NCBI RefSeq assembly: GCF_003672135.1 | Contig: NC_039506.1 | Coordinates: 17,236,001 to 17,300,000, forward strand | DNA from: Ooceraea biroi | Lineage: Eukaryota; Arthropoda; Insecta; Hymenoptera; Formicidae | Direction: 5' to 3' | DNA: 64,000 nt | Shown: in pieces, positions 38,901 to 49,806 of the stretch | How the letters are laid out: each line of letters begins with the position of its first letter | How positions within the stretch are numbered: position 1 is the first letter of the stretch | The notes under the pieces: generated by a model | Seen by the model: the letters and a program-made list of their open reading frames with translations, nothing else | Databases searched by the model: none | What the model was told of the DNA's origin: nothing | Translations under genes and position numbers: made by a program

Positions 38901-39533
38901 CGGCTTCCGCTTGAAGCTCGGATCGTCAAACGGTTTCGGATTGATCCGCTCGTTCTCGCTAATGATTTCAAACTCTGAAGTCTCTTTGTTTATCTCAGGA
39001 TCCTGCCAGTCCTCTACTGCGATCTCCTCTTCGAGTTCTAAAGGCTCGATGGTCAAGTCTTCGGCATTGGTCTGATCCTCCACGACTGGCGGTTCATCTT
39101 TGTCTCGCACGATGTTATAGTTTGCATCAGTAGCGTCTTCGAAAATTGTTGTCATCTCCTCCGAATATAATTTCGATTTCTGTGTCGTGTTAAGAAGAAT
39201 CTCATGCTGATCAGGGTCCAGGTTTTCCTCTCGCTTGTTCGAATAGTCCAGAGCGTCGTTCTTGTAAGGGATGATTCTCTTTTTAACCTTCCATTGCTTC
39301 AGCCAGTCTTCGTCGACATCCAGTCGCTGCTTTTTAAAATTGCCGACTCTGAGTAGAGGTTCAGTCTCGAGGCTTCTCTTTATCCTCCTGGAAACGGGGT
39401 CCATCGGATGCCGCTTGTTTCTGTACAACATTGTCCTCATGGTCTCGTCCATGTGCTGTACGTAGAGATCCAGCAGATCGCACTTGACGATCCAGCACGT
39501 GACCAATGTCACGATCAACCTGAGTAGCAACAT
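24757..39533 (-). CDS. olf413-like (MOXD1 homologue): DBH-like copper monooxygenase (MOXD1 homologue)
   Basis: Copper- and probably ascorbate-dependent monooxygenase of the DBH/PHM family, in the secretory pathway; its substrate is unknown. Exons on the minus strand: 39533-38553, 28958-28806, 27850-27677, 27596-27510, 27032-26825, 26540-26275, 26133-25715, 25539-25331, 25205-25075, 24912-24757; 2784 nt, 927 residues. Residues 1-18 are a signal peptide (MLLLRLIVTLVTCWIVKC), then about 245 charged residues with dibasic sites (RRIKR). A DOMON domain starts near residue 265 (ILEWDPSDD, YVGIGFNEK) and runs into exon 2 (SQDVRVLGGSQNDTHTTVMF). The catalytic core has YWCKLFKAP, the first-copper HH pair (HHVILYECAS), YMLEVHYNNP, the second-copper HxH (VVLHSHLAG) and its Met ligand (QEMCLAFVVHYP). 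The C-terminus ends in a hydrophobic tail (LPLVINLVTIIIASVLMF), suggesting membrane or GPI anchoring. Intron 1 is 9.6 kb. MOXD1 homologue 2 (olf413) is favoured over other fly paralogues, but orthology is not proven here. Confidence 0.93.
25480..25520 (-). repeat. In-frame 21-base tandem duplication in MOXD1 exon 8
   Basis: A unit reading AGCTGTTGTTGATTATTCGA plus one base on the plus strand occurs twice back to back. It encodes two copies of SNNQQQL in the linker after the catalytic core. The near identity of the two units suggests a recent duplication that should vary between individuals or species. Confidence 0.9.
28959..38552 (-). other. Intron 1 of the MOXD1 homologue (9.6 kb)
   Basis: No coding exon recognised on either strand. 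The sequence alternates CpG-rich patches with ATTAAT-rich patches. Notable parts are a pyrimidine-rich block on the plus strand at about 31970-32250, a second at about 37380-37640, and a (GA)n run at 35939-35984. Several open frames exceed 100 codons here (for example 31787-32314 and 35478-35849), but they overlap in many frames and track base composition, so I treat them as chance. Confidence 0.6.
35939..35984. repeat. (GA)n microsatellite
   Basis: About 23 uninterrupted GA units, inside MOXD1 intron 1. In insects such runs can bind GAGA-type factors. Confidence 0.95.
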
Positions 39534-39570
39534 CTTCTTCCGCTTCCTTTTTCTCTTCCTGATGCTTCAT
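39361..39570 (-). other. Overlapping upstream open reading frame of the MOXD1 homologue
   Basis: An ATG 37 bases upstream of the MOXD1 start opens a 69-codon frame (MKHQEEKKEAEEDVATQVDR at its start). It runs through the main start codon in another frame and stops inside the coding exon. If the 5' UTR includes it, ribosomes using it would bypass the main start. A splice acceptor downstream of this ATG would remove it. Confidence 0.4.
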
Positions 39571-42500
39571 ACGATCATTTAAACAAATTCTGCCGTTTGT
39601 TCCACTGTCGGCATCAGGGCCATCAAATTGTCCTTTCTCTTTCTCTCTCTCCTCTCTCTATCCGTCAAATTAAATATTAATTACTCTATCCGTCAAATTA
39701 AATATTTTAATTATACGTGCCATCGAAATTAATATGCCATCTTTCAGTTGCTTGAATTTAATTGCGATTTTCAAGAAATTCAATTATTAATTGCATGCAC
39801 CGTAAGTTTGCAAAATTATTTCTTCGCGCGGACAAGATTTTTATCAGTTGTATTTGATCGGGAAATTAATTTCCTAGAGCCAATATTGTATTAGAGCGAT
39901 TGTATCTACTTGTGCAATAAAAATAAAGATAGTTCGAAGTACACTGAGTGTCAGTTTCTTTCACAATTTCTCGCTAATTCGTTTTCCAATACACCGGACT
40001 CGGGAACGATCGTTCGTACATGTTGCGCGCACGACAGTTGTGCCGGGACTAATTTAAACACGCGGCAGCCGCTTCCCTTGCAGATGCTTGCAGCTGCTTA
40101 CCTGGTCCCCTTCCTGTGGGCCCCAACACAGGGACGTATTGACTCCTGCTTTGAGACTCTTGCATTCGGTCGCCCAGCATCTATAAAATCGCACAAAAGA
40201 TTATTTCCTCTTTGTCACACATTTTCCTTCCCTCCGTTGCAACGCGGAAGATTGATCAAGGAAAAACCTGCGAAGCTGAAAAAATAAAATTTCGTCTTTG
40301 TTAACGAACTTCATGCGGAATTAAAGCTTCAAGTAAAAGACAAGGAACGATCTGAGAATAATTTTTATTTTAACAATTTTTATGATTGCAGTCCGGATGA
40401 TGACTAGATTACTTGAATTTCAAGTAACATCTTGTTCGCCGTTTATCCAGTTTTTATGATGTCTGCCAAGAAGCAGTTTGCACCTTTTCCTTTTTTATTT
40501 CGCGTACAACTGATTACGTGCGACTAATCGTAACAGCGCTATACGCTTAGCTGCAACTCACGTAATTGGCGATGATACGTACGTTCCGCGTTGCGACTGC
40601 AACATCCTGGGGACGCTGAGGACGATGAGGGTGCATTACCGGCAATACGAAATCGCGGTGACTGGGATGTAAAAATCCTCTTTTACGATCGAGTTCGCTT
40701 GGTGAGTGCACATACGATTATTCAACATGCGGTTCGTCTGCGCCGGTTTGCGAGAGCGCTCAATGAGGGACGAAAGAAGGTTCTGGACGGTGCTTCCTGC
40801 GGAAGCGCGTCCCTTCTTCTCTCTTTTTCTCTTTCTCTCGTTTTTTTTTTTGTAACCGGAGACTCGTGCATCGATGGCGATGCGTGGTGCTAGTGGTAGC
40901 GTTCCCTCGTCAGAAAAGAAACGAGGGGTTGTGAAACCAACTACAGCAGATGCGAACCCTCGGCACGCGCCCTTCTTCCCCAGTGATGCTCATGTCAGTT
41001 CTCGGTTCCCCCAATGAAGTAGATTACTTTGAAGTTGACGTTGCATGAAAAAAATTATTCAATCAGTTAATTCATACGTTTTCATTTAGATTTTTTTAAT
41101 TAACAGATTTTCGATAAATCGTTTGAAATTGTTAAGAATGTATGTGTTTACCGTGAATATCCATTCGCCAACGTGTATTTATGGTATTAATAGCTGATTT
41201 ATGTTGATAGCGAAGGTGCTGTCGGTTCAGCACTCAATCGTGCGAATCTCATCCGGTCGGTGGCCGTCTCGGACATTTTATTTCGCTTAAGCGTCCGCAC
41301 GTGTTCAGAAGCCAAGTGTATCGAGTTACTTCCTGTACATTGAAACTGACATCGAAACACTATACGTCGTATGTGTGAGAGAGAGACTATCGATGATCCT
41401 TATATTCTTCAGAGGGTGGGATATCGATCGATGCGAAAATGCAAGAGAGAGAATGTCTCGCGGAATAATTCTGAAATAACAGATCACTAACAAAAACATA
41501 TAAAATGTATATTTTTCAAGCAAAATTTAGTAAAATTAGTAAATACACAATTAACAGAGATATTTCATGAATTTTATGAATTCAAACTAGTATTCTATCC
41601 TGAAGAAGAAAACTACCCCGATGATGCAGTCCGTCAACTTCACATTGCAGCACGTCATCGTGATCGACGCGTCCGTCGTCATCCAAGTCAATTCTTGCCC
41701 GCAGGATTAATTGGCCCCTCCGAAACTAGTTTGGCAGGAAGGATCGCCAGCCGTAAGGAAGCAGGGATTTGTTTTACGGCTTGCCGGACAGCTTTATGAC
41801 GTCGTATAGCGATTCGATTTACAGCCTTCGACATAAAAGCGTGCCGTCCTCTGGAACGAATTGGAAAAATCGCTTGATTACTTTTCACGATAGGTGCAGA
41901 CGCACGGGAAATCGCGGAAAGCTGGATCCTTTCGTTTTTCCTCGCTGGCTGGTGTTCTCATCGTGAAGGAACAGAGATATACGCGAGATTGAGGTGTGCA
42001 CGACACGAGCGCAGAACTCGGCGTATCAGTATTCATTCGGCGAAATTATTCATCGACTTTTATACAAAGAGAGAGGACACCACGCGGCTCGGAAATCACC
42101 TCATCCTGGGAAAAACCGAAGGAGCCGAGTGCTTCACGCGCGGCAAGCATAAGAAGCGATTCATTCCCATCGATTACACGTGCGTGCAAACGAACGATCA
42201 ATACCGGGACACGTTCGATCGATCGCGTATTCCGCGCGCGTTCTCCATCGCATCGGTGTCCGAAATAAATTTTATCGCGGTTCAGCTCGCACCCGGATGA
42301 TGAAATCCCGGCTGGTCCCGGGATGGTTGCGCTGGCCTTTGTGATATCGATATTAATCCGCAGGCTCAATGCTTTCGATGAAAGAAGTCAGAAATGCTAT
42401 AACTGAGGAGACCGGATTTGGATCTCTGTCAGTCCGTCTCGATTTAACTGAAATTCCGTAAGATTAAGTTGATATCTATTGGAATGCGCTAAGATAGTAT

Positions 42501-43547
42501 GTAACTCGCTGGGCTCTCTGTCGGGCTATGGCTTTCCAGAAATGTGGCAGCAATCTTGGGCACAGGCAGGAATTAAAGCCGTCTCCTACCGTTCACCTGT
42601 CGCGCGCGCGTCCAGAGCTATACACCTGCTACGTAATCACATCGTCCCGACACCATCTGCCTTTCAAGGTTTCGATATCCGATGCGGTGGATAAAAATGA
42701 AAACGCAGTAGTCGAAAACTGTGCCAAAGATATCTACTAGCTGAAGTAATTCCTGAATGTGTTTTGTGCCACTTTTCGCGTTCTCCAACAGTCTGGAATG
42801 CTGAAAATACTGAAGACTTTCAAAGAGACGAAGAACGTCGAAGTATTTCCTGCCCCGTATAATGTTCGAATCAGTGAGACACGTCATTGTCCAAGCTGAT
42901 TAAAGAATCTTGCAGGCATTGTCGATGGAGTTTTGTTGAAGTTGCACGCAAATAAATGGATAATAACTCGTATGCTATTCAGGTCTTGTGCCACGTAAGG
43001 TGTGCTACGTGCTGGCATGCGAATATTGTCGAAATGTCCTGGGGAATCCCGTATGAGAAAGAAAGATCTCTTTCGACAGATACTGAAGTAATAAAATTGC
43101 ATCAAATTGAAATCACAAATAATATTCCATGTTAGACACATTGCATTTCATCCGATTAAGATACATAATATGAGAGAGATAATTAAAAATTTCTGCAAAT
43201 TTTTCGATAAATAATTAATAAATTTGTTTTTTTATCTACTCACCAATGCTGCTTCTTCAATCAATTTTATAATATAATTTCTTCTGTGCAATGAAAAAGT
43301 ACAAAAACCTATTTCGATAAGCAAATTTCTTCTTTATTGATCATCGCTAAAGTAGTCTTGATACCTGAGTCAGATACTTGCAGGCAACGATTAGACTGGC
43401 ACCTAGTAGACAGTATTTCTGCGGTCGAGCTGTTGCAGGCAGCCGTTGCTAAGTGGCGCTCGCAAGTCTCCAGCATCCCGGTTGTCCTCACATAACCGTG
43501 TAATTGCGTGCGATTTGCGTAGTTCTTTTCGGTTAAAGTTAATAAAA
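39534..43547. other. Intergenic interval between MOXD1 and COX17 starts
   Basis: Holds both divergent promoters and possibly non-coding 5' exons of MOXD1. At 39653-39709 a segment containing CTCTATCCGTCAAATTAAAT occurs twice in tandem. A TCTATAAAATC at about 40180 resembles a TATA box but has no assigned gene. Otherwise I see no coding sequence. Confidence 0.45.
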
Positions 43548-43968
43548 ATGGGAAACACCGCGGCGAAAGTAGAGTCCAAGCCAGAGGAGCAGAAGAAGCT
43601 AAAGCCTTGCTGCGCTTGTCCTGAAACGAAGAAAGCGAGAGACGCATGGTTAGTAAATTATGAATTGCATATTTCGAAATAGTTGTGCTGGTTGAATCAT
43701 CTTGTCACGTGTCAATAAAAATAGTTTCTTCATCTTTTGTACATGACTGTCATTGCACATGACAGCGATTGCATTTCTGCTGAAATTATCGATACATGTA
43801 TGAAATCAATAAAGAAGATTGAATTTCTTCATTGACATTTATGTAGTTGTCTGATATCGTAAGATCACGTTTGATGTTTCCAGTATCATAGAAAATGGCG
43901 AAGAAAATTGCGGCGACCTTATAGAGGCACATAAAGCTTGTATGCGATCAATGGGATTTAAGATATAA
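43548..43968 (+). CDS. COX17: COX17, cytochrome c oxidase copper chaperone
   Basis: Small protein of the mitochondrial intermembrane space that carries Cu(I) to SCO1/SCO2 and COX11 for cytochrome c oxidase assembly. Exons 43548-43648 and 43884-43968 give 186 nt and 61 residues, against 63 in human. The sequence has the copper-binding KPCCACPETKK motif and a twin CX9C fold: CPETKKARDAC and CGDLIEAHKAC. The C-terminus is MRSMGFKI. The junction splits the second cysteine of the first CX9C pair (TG in exon 1, T in exon 2) and uses a GTTAGT donor. The start is the first ATG of the frame, in the context AAAAATGGG, giving MGNTAAKVE. An AATAAA at 44238-44243 is a plausible polyadenylation signal. The next gene upstream, the copper enzyme MOXD1, is divergent and 4 kb away. 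Confidence 0.97.
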
Positions 43969-44811
43969 AGTGCACGAAAGTGATCCCTCGTTACTAGAGA
44001 GACTTTTGATAAACCAAAGACCATACTCTCTGCGAAGAACTCTGCGAGTGGTTGTAGGCATCTACATGCCTGTGTACATATATCTCTCTGTGAATCGATA
44101 TTCTTAGCTATAATGAGAGCTAAAAAGCAAGTGATGATTCTCTCCAAGTGAGAGTTTAGTACATTAATTTAATGACTTTCATTTCATTTCGAACATGCTT
44201 CGAAGAGCACTGTACATAACAATGATCGCTCAGGAAAAATAAAGTTCGCAATAAGTTTTCCAGTGAGACTTGTTTCACTTTACCTTTCCCAGGTCTTTCC
44301 TTTCACTTAATTTTCTTCTTCATAGTCATCAGTCATTCTGCTCATTTCTTTCTGCTTTCTGAAGCAATAGTTTTTGTTATCTTCGACTTCTGCGACCTCA
44401 TAGCAGGGAACGAGAGTAAAAAAGAAAGCGTATTGGGAATTCTAACAAAGCATATATTTTAATTTGATGTGTGGCTAATGCGAAGGTTTTACTCCTGCAT
44501 AACAATTCCACAGCTTGGTTTCCCTGAACACTCCAAATAATGAACAGATTCTTAAGTCGACATATATGGCGAAATCCAGTACTGTAATAATGACTCGTCG
44601 TCGTCCGACGATTTTTGCAATTAGTATCTCAGATATCTCAGTAACGTTATTGCGACGTGGTCCTACTGGGCTGAAAGACAAAACTTACATTCGACTGTGG
44701 TGCACCATAAATATCGAAGCTATAAAACAACGAACGTGGCGCCCGCGGGCGCCGCGTCCACATCTCTCGAATGGTCGCAAATATATTCTTTAACTATAAT
44801 AAATAGATCTT

Positions 44812-44813
<2 letters not shown>

Positions 44814-44853
<40 letters not shown>
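44814..44853. repeat. (TA)n microsatellite
   Basis: About 20 uninterrupted TA units. Confidence 0.95.
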
Positions 44854-44856
<3 letters not shown>

Positions 44857-45145
44857 TACAATTTATGAAATATTTGATAATAATAAGAACTTTTACTAAT
44901 CGTCACGTAACTCTTGCGTCCAGTGTATAATACAAATAACAAATAAATGGACTCTTTTTTTGTTTCTCTTCTTCAACTATCTTCTCGTTCACAGCATCGC
45001 GTTTGGACTTACGAGCTAGACATAAGTAGCCTAAGAGTCGATTGGATAATTAAATAGAATATCTGTAATTAATACGAAAGTAGTTGTACTTTATGTGTGG
45101 GCAAGTGAAGTACGATATAACGGAGAGTGTGCAGATGTGTATAAT

Positions 45146-45147
<2 letters not shown>

Positions 45148-45188
<41 letters not shown>
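45148..45188. repeat. (TG)n microsatellite
   Basis: About 20 TG units followed by a TA-rich palindromic stretch. Confidence 0.95.
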
Positions 45189-45192
<4 letters not shown>

Positions 45193-46592
45193 ATATAATA
45201 TATATGTATATATAATATATATGAAAATGCGACTTTTAGTCACTTTTGCAGACACTCCAGACTCTCCTTTCACATAGAAGCGCTTTTAGCAATGAAAATG
45301 CGTCAAAGAATATCTCTCGTATTATTATATAAAATTTGTCGTAATGTATATTTTATACCATATGTGTAGCTCTCGGCACTTTTTATATTGACTAAAAGTC
45401 GACGACACTTTGATGGAAAATCCATGTCACAAATTGTGTAGAATGTGGAACGAGATAAGTGCTGGGAACACCGAGTTGATTCTGGAGCGTTTCCAAGAGT
45501 GCGTCCGGTTTTTCAGACGTATGTGTGTGATTAGCATCGTATTGATAACAGCATCACATCTACGAAAAAGTCTCGTTTTCCAAGCTCTGCCACGGCTTTT
45601 TCGGTGATGCAACCGATCGGCACAAGACGATTGGTCGACTAAGGGTTAGCACAGCCTGTTCGGTGCGACGAAAATTGAGCAGAACATTTTTGGACAAGAA
45701 ATGACGATCGATTTTAACACTAACTTTCATCGGACATTTTGTTGTCTCAATCTGATAGTTGTCCCCGCAGAAATTCGCATGCACGTATCGGACGAGCACA
45801 AAAGTCTTGGCTCTTATCTAAAAGATTGACTTGCTGATGGTCTGCAACTGCAATATCGCAAAGATGACGATATTATTATTAAACGTGAATAACTCTCTTC
45901 GACTTGCTTTCATTAATTAAAATAACGAATATTGGATGAACAAGAAGAATATCTTATACTTTACGATTATTGAAGAAGCTCAAACTGGTAGAAAACGTGC
46001 AAAAGATGTACGAAGGCTGTTCTCCATCCGAGCGAAGCGCAAAAGGGTGGTTCGCAAACAAGTTTTCAATTTGATGATTTCGATCTTGGAAGACGAGCTA
46101 CGTTCTGGGCAGATTAGACGAACGTTGGCGAAATATTATGGAAAATGAAGACAATATAATTATAATAAATAAAACGTCTCATTTAAGCCAATGGACTTTC
46201 CGACACGAAAAAGGACCAAGACTTTTGCATTCCTCGAATACAACGAATCTTCGATCTTCTCTGTTGTTGAAGATAAGGTCTTCCTGCGTTCGGAAAAGAG
46301 TTGCTCGAGCAGCAGTCCGTCGAGAGAACAGCTTCCCTTTTGATATTTGAAATGTCAGCTCCGCGCGGACACAACGATTCACAAGGAGTCAGTCCACCGT
46401 TAACGATTAGAGATGTAAGAATATATTGTTAAATAATACGATCTGCAACTACTACAATGGAATAAGTCTGTTAGTGGTAGAGAACATAGGATATCGCGGT
46501 CGCGTAATTTCAAGGATGCCGGATAAGATTGGTTTCAGGCAGTAGTCTATAGTCTTCGCGCGTAGCTCGATCGTTTCTCGAACCAGCAACTC

Positions 46593-48692
46593 TCACCTGT
46601 CTTGAGGCACGCGCATTGATCGTAATACCTTACTTTGCTGCAAACAGAAAACAAAGAATACGTAAAGTAAAGTGAGTTGAGTGCGTGCGCCATCAATAAG
46701 TAACGAGGCGTCTATATTTAGAGATTTAACGGTGTCTATATCACCTGGTACTGCGCTTCTGTGTCCATGGTACCGGTTACAGCCACAACTTGGTACTGTC
46801 TCGCCTTCATTGCTGCGGTGGACTTTCGTACGAGCCTCATCGCGCCGGTTGCGCTGCTCGTGCTGTTGAAATGCGCCATTTGCGCCGGGCTATGACTCGG
46901 ATCCAGCACCAGCATGGTTATCGAGCCGTCCCTCAACTGCTCTACACCCATTATCGTTCTGCTGTGCCCTGAAAGCAACATTGGATCATGCGTCAGCGAT
47001 ACTTAAAGACGCGCAGAGTAAAACGCCTACCTTGATGCTGAAGGTAAAGGGGTGGTTTGAAGTCGTCACACCGTTGAAAGTACTGCATGACCCAGTTGAA
47101 CAGCTCGGGGTGGCCGCCGTCCGCGCTGGTAGGTCTATGAAAGTCCACCAGCTGGCACCTGTACGAAGTCAGGGAGAGAAAAGTGTGCGTCGTATGATTT
47201 GGCGACCGGCCGAGATCATGGAACTTACTTTATCCTCAAACTAGACAGCAGCGTGAATACCTCCGTGGCGCCGATCCACTTCCTAGTGTTAACCAGTTTA
47301 CCGCCGAGCTGCTCCGCACCCTGAATGTCAAAGCCCTGCGTCCACGCCCACTCGATCATCTTCTGCAGTCGTGAGATCGACGGCATGGAGCTGCGCAGCG
47401 GGTTCTCCGTGGAGCCGTTGCCACCGGCGCCGGAACTCCACGCCTTGTAAACTAGCTCGTTGTACCCTGTGTGCTGCAAGAGAGACGAGATTAACATCTG
47501 CATGTTCCTGTAGCCGCAACCCCAGCCCTTGTCGCCGTAAGTCGACGCGTAATGGTCCACGGTCGAACACATCCAGGTGTTCACTACGTTGCTGCAAGCC
47601 TGGCTGATGGCACATACTTTCGGGACCAGCCCTGCGAAGGGACGACCGTGAATAGTTTATACGGATAGCGGAAGCTAATGTTTCTTTCATATCAAATTGC
47701 CTTACCGCGTGTGCAAGAGCTGCCGTCGTCGATGCCGCTGCTCTCGGCGACCCTCAGCTCGATTTGCCTCTCGAAGAAGTCAGCCACCGACATTTCGCCC
47801 GCGTAAACAGCTCGCTGCATATTGGTGACGCTCTGCTCCCGGAAATTACCCTGATTGTCCATGCCGTACTGCGCCCGCAACATCTCAAACTCGCGTTGCT
47901 CACGCAGCTTCCGCACTTCTTTCTCTCTTCTCTCCATGTCCTTTGCGAGTAGCCTGTCGGTCGACACGTCCGGTGTCACGGGCGACGGCGTGCTCTTCTT
48001 GTTGAAATGCTCTTCGATGTGTGCCATTAGGTCGTCATTATTCTTAAATAATGTACTAAGACATACTGGACAGGCGGGCGTCGAGTCGCTGCCGACAGTA
48101 GCCACGTCGGACCGCGAGGCTGTCCCGTTCGCAGGGCTGTCGAAAATAAATCGCTTATTCTGTGTGCACCACGTGAATTTGCGGAGCCGCAAAAGTGCAT
48201 GTCGCAATGTGAAATAAATATATCGCACCTTAGTATATCCTTGTGCTCGATATTCACGTGTAACTCAAGATCAGAAGAATTCGGAAAAGACGTAACGCAA
48301 AGAGGGCAGTTGAAGACTCCGTCCCGCGTCGGTGGTGATTCCGGCGGGAAGGACGGCGAGGTGAGATCAAAGTGTTGGCGATTGATATGCTCTTCCAGCC
48401 TCAGGGGGCTGTCGGAACTGTACGGGCACATCGGGCACTCCTGCACTGGAAGTTTCGGGGTGGCGTGCGAGCGCAACTGCAGATTTAGGCCAGAACGCAG
48501 TGGCGAACCTTGACCCGCTGCACCTTCCAACACTAGAAAAAGACAAGTCACGTGTTCACTTCTCGCAGTCTCGCGAATCAAATCAATCTGAATCTAAAGT
48601 TTTACCGGTATTCGCATTGTTGCTGTTGTTGTTATTGTTGTTATTATTCATGTTGGGATTCGCGATTTGAGCGTCGGATTTTCTCGACGAAA

Positions 48693-48734
<42 letters not shown>

Positions 48735-49806
48735 TGATACGTTGTCCCGCAGAATTTCCCCAGCCGTTCTGCAGATAAGGTGGTCGCAGGGACATGGACG
48801 GCGAGGGCGCCCGGCACTCGTCGCGCCTGTTGTGCTCCTCCATCAGCGAGTCGTCGTCGATGAACGCCATCATATCGTTTTCCGGAGTGCTGTACAAACA
48901 CGTAATCAATCATGAGACTGTTGATCCATAATACCACGATATGATCCGCGATCGGTAGTTCAGAGTATCGATCGCTGTTTACACACAAGTTTAAACGTGA
49001 ATATCACATCTGCTTCTTCGGTGCTCGTCGCACGACCGAGCGGATCCGGTTTTGCCGACAATTGTACGAATCCCTTGGAAATCTCCCTCCTTGATTCAAC
49101 AGAATGAGTTCCCTAGCTTTTTTTCAAATCTATGCGAGTGCACCTGGACGCGCTCGATCGTAAATGAGGGTCGGAAAACGCTTTGGTTCGACTGTATGTC
49201 TTTTACATTTTACATTTCATAATTGGATGTGTATTTATTCAAGCTTTTTGAATGAATACAAAAATACATAACTTTTGATTTATTCCATTTTGGAATAAAT
49301 TTCTTTCAACTCGTATTAATCTATTTAATTTATTAGTACTATTTTGCGCTCTTTAATGCGGAGTAGAAGCGAATAACGATCTATTTCTATAAAAAAGCAG
49401 TCGCGCAGAAGTCGAGTAAAACTGGATAGTGAAAAGTGATTGCCGTTGAGAAGAATAATTGCAAGATTAATACGAGTTAAAAGAGGAATTCTTTTCTATT
49501 CCACTTCGCTGCGATATTATCGTAGAGATGCGAAGAAATGCAGTGTAAAGTCTAAAAGAAGTACGTCTATGAATAATATCTGTCCGTCGAGAGAGCGTAC
49601 CTCGGGGTCAGGTAATCCAGGTGAGCGCTGTTGACGTGGACCAGCATCTCTGTGGGCGAGATCTCGCCTAAATCGCAGAAGGGGCAGTTGGCGGCACCCT
49701 GGAGGTGATACTGCACCATGTGCGAGCGCATCTCCTCGTCGTTGAAGCCTTCCAGGCCGCAGATCTCGCATGTGTAATTCATCTCCGGTGGTTTGCTGGA
49801 CGCCAT
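46593..49806 (-). CDS. ZUP1: ZUP1 (ZUFSP), K63-linkage deubiquitinase with zinc fingers
   Basis: Cysteine peptidase of family C78 that cleaves long K63-linked ubiquitin chains and supports genome stability. Exons on the minus strand: 49806-49601, 48889-48606, 48532-48229, 48136-47706, 47631-47229, 47158-47031, 46968-46745, 46637-46593; 2025 nt, 674 residues. C2H2 fingers: near residue 12 (CEICGLEGF), near 40 (CPFCDLGEI), in exon 3 (CPMCPYSSD, CPLCVTSF) and exon 4 (CPVCLSTLF). A helical linker (ERREKEVRKLREQREFEMLR) matches the ubiquitin-binding region before the catalytic domain. The catalytic Cys lies in GDKGWGCGYRNMQ; further peptidase marks are CQLVDFHRP, GHSRTIMGVE and LVLDPSHSP. Exon 2 carries a 13-Gln run and an Asn run, lineage-type low complexity. 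The last exon is inferred from a good acceptor and a C-terminus resembling the vertebrate one (QSKVLRSMRVPQDR); if it is unused, the protein stops at 46736, 12 codons shorter. Confidence 0.94.
48693..48733 (-). repeat. CAG/CTG trinucleotide tract coding polyglutamine in ZUP1
   Basis: Thirteen glutamine codons, all CAG except one CAA, in the spacer between the N-terminal and middle zinc fingers. An asparagine-rich run lies about 20 codons downstream. Such tracts are usually length-polymorphic. Confidence 0.95.

Larger units (their letters stand above)
43969..46592. other. Intergenic sequence between COX17 and ZUP1 3' ends
   Basis: Convergent interval with no recognised gene. It contains a (TA)n run at 44814-44853 and a (TG)n run at 45148-45188. 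A 70-codon Lys/Arg-rich frame at 45936-46148 has no recognisable similarity; it could be a degraded mobile-element fragment, but nothing shows that. Confidence 0.45.

Noticed and set aside
45936..46148. Lys/Arg-rich frame that might be a transposon or homeobox remnant
   Set aside because: No helix signature, catalytic motif, flanking terminal repeats or splice partners.
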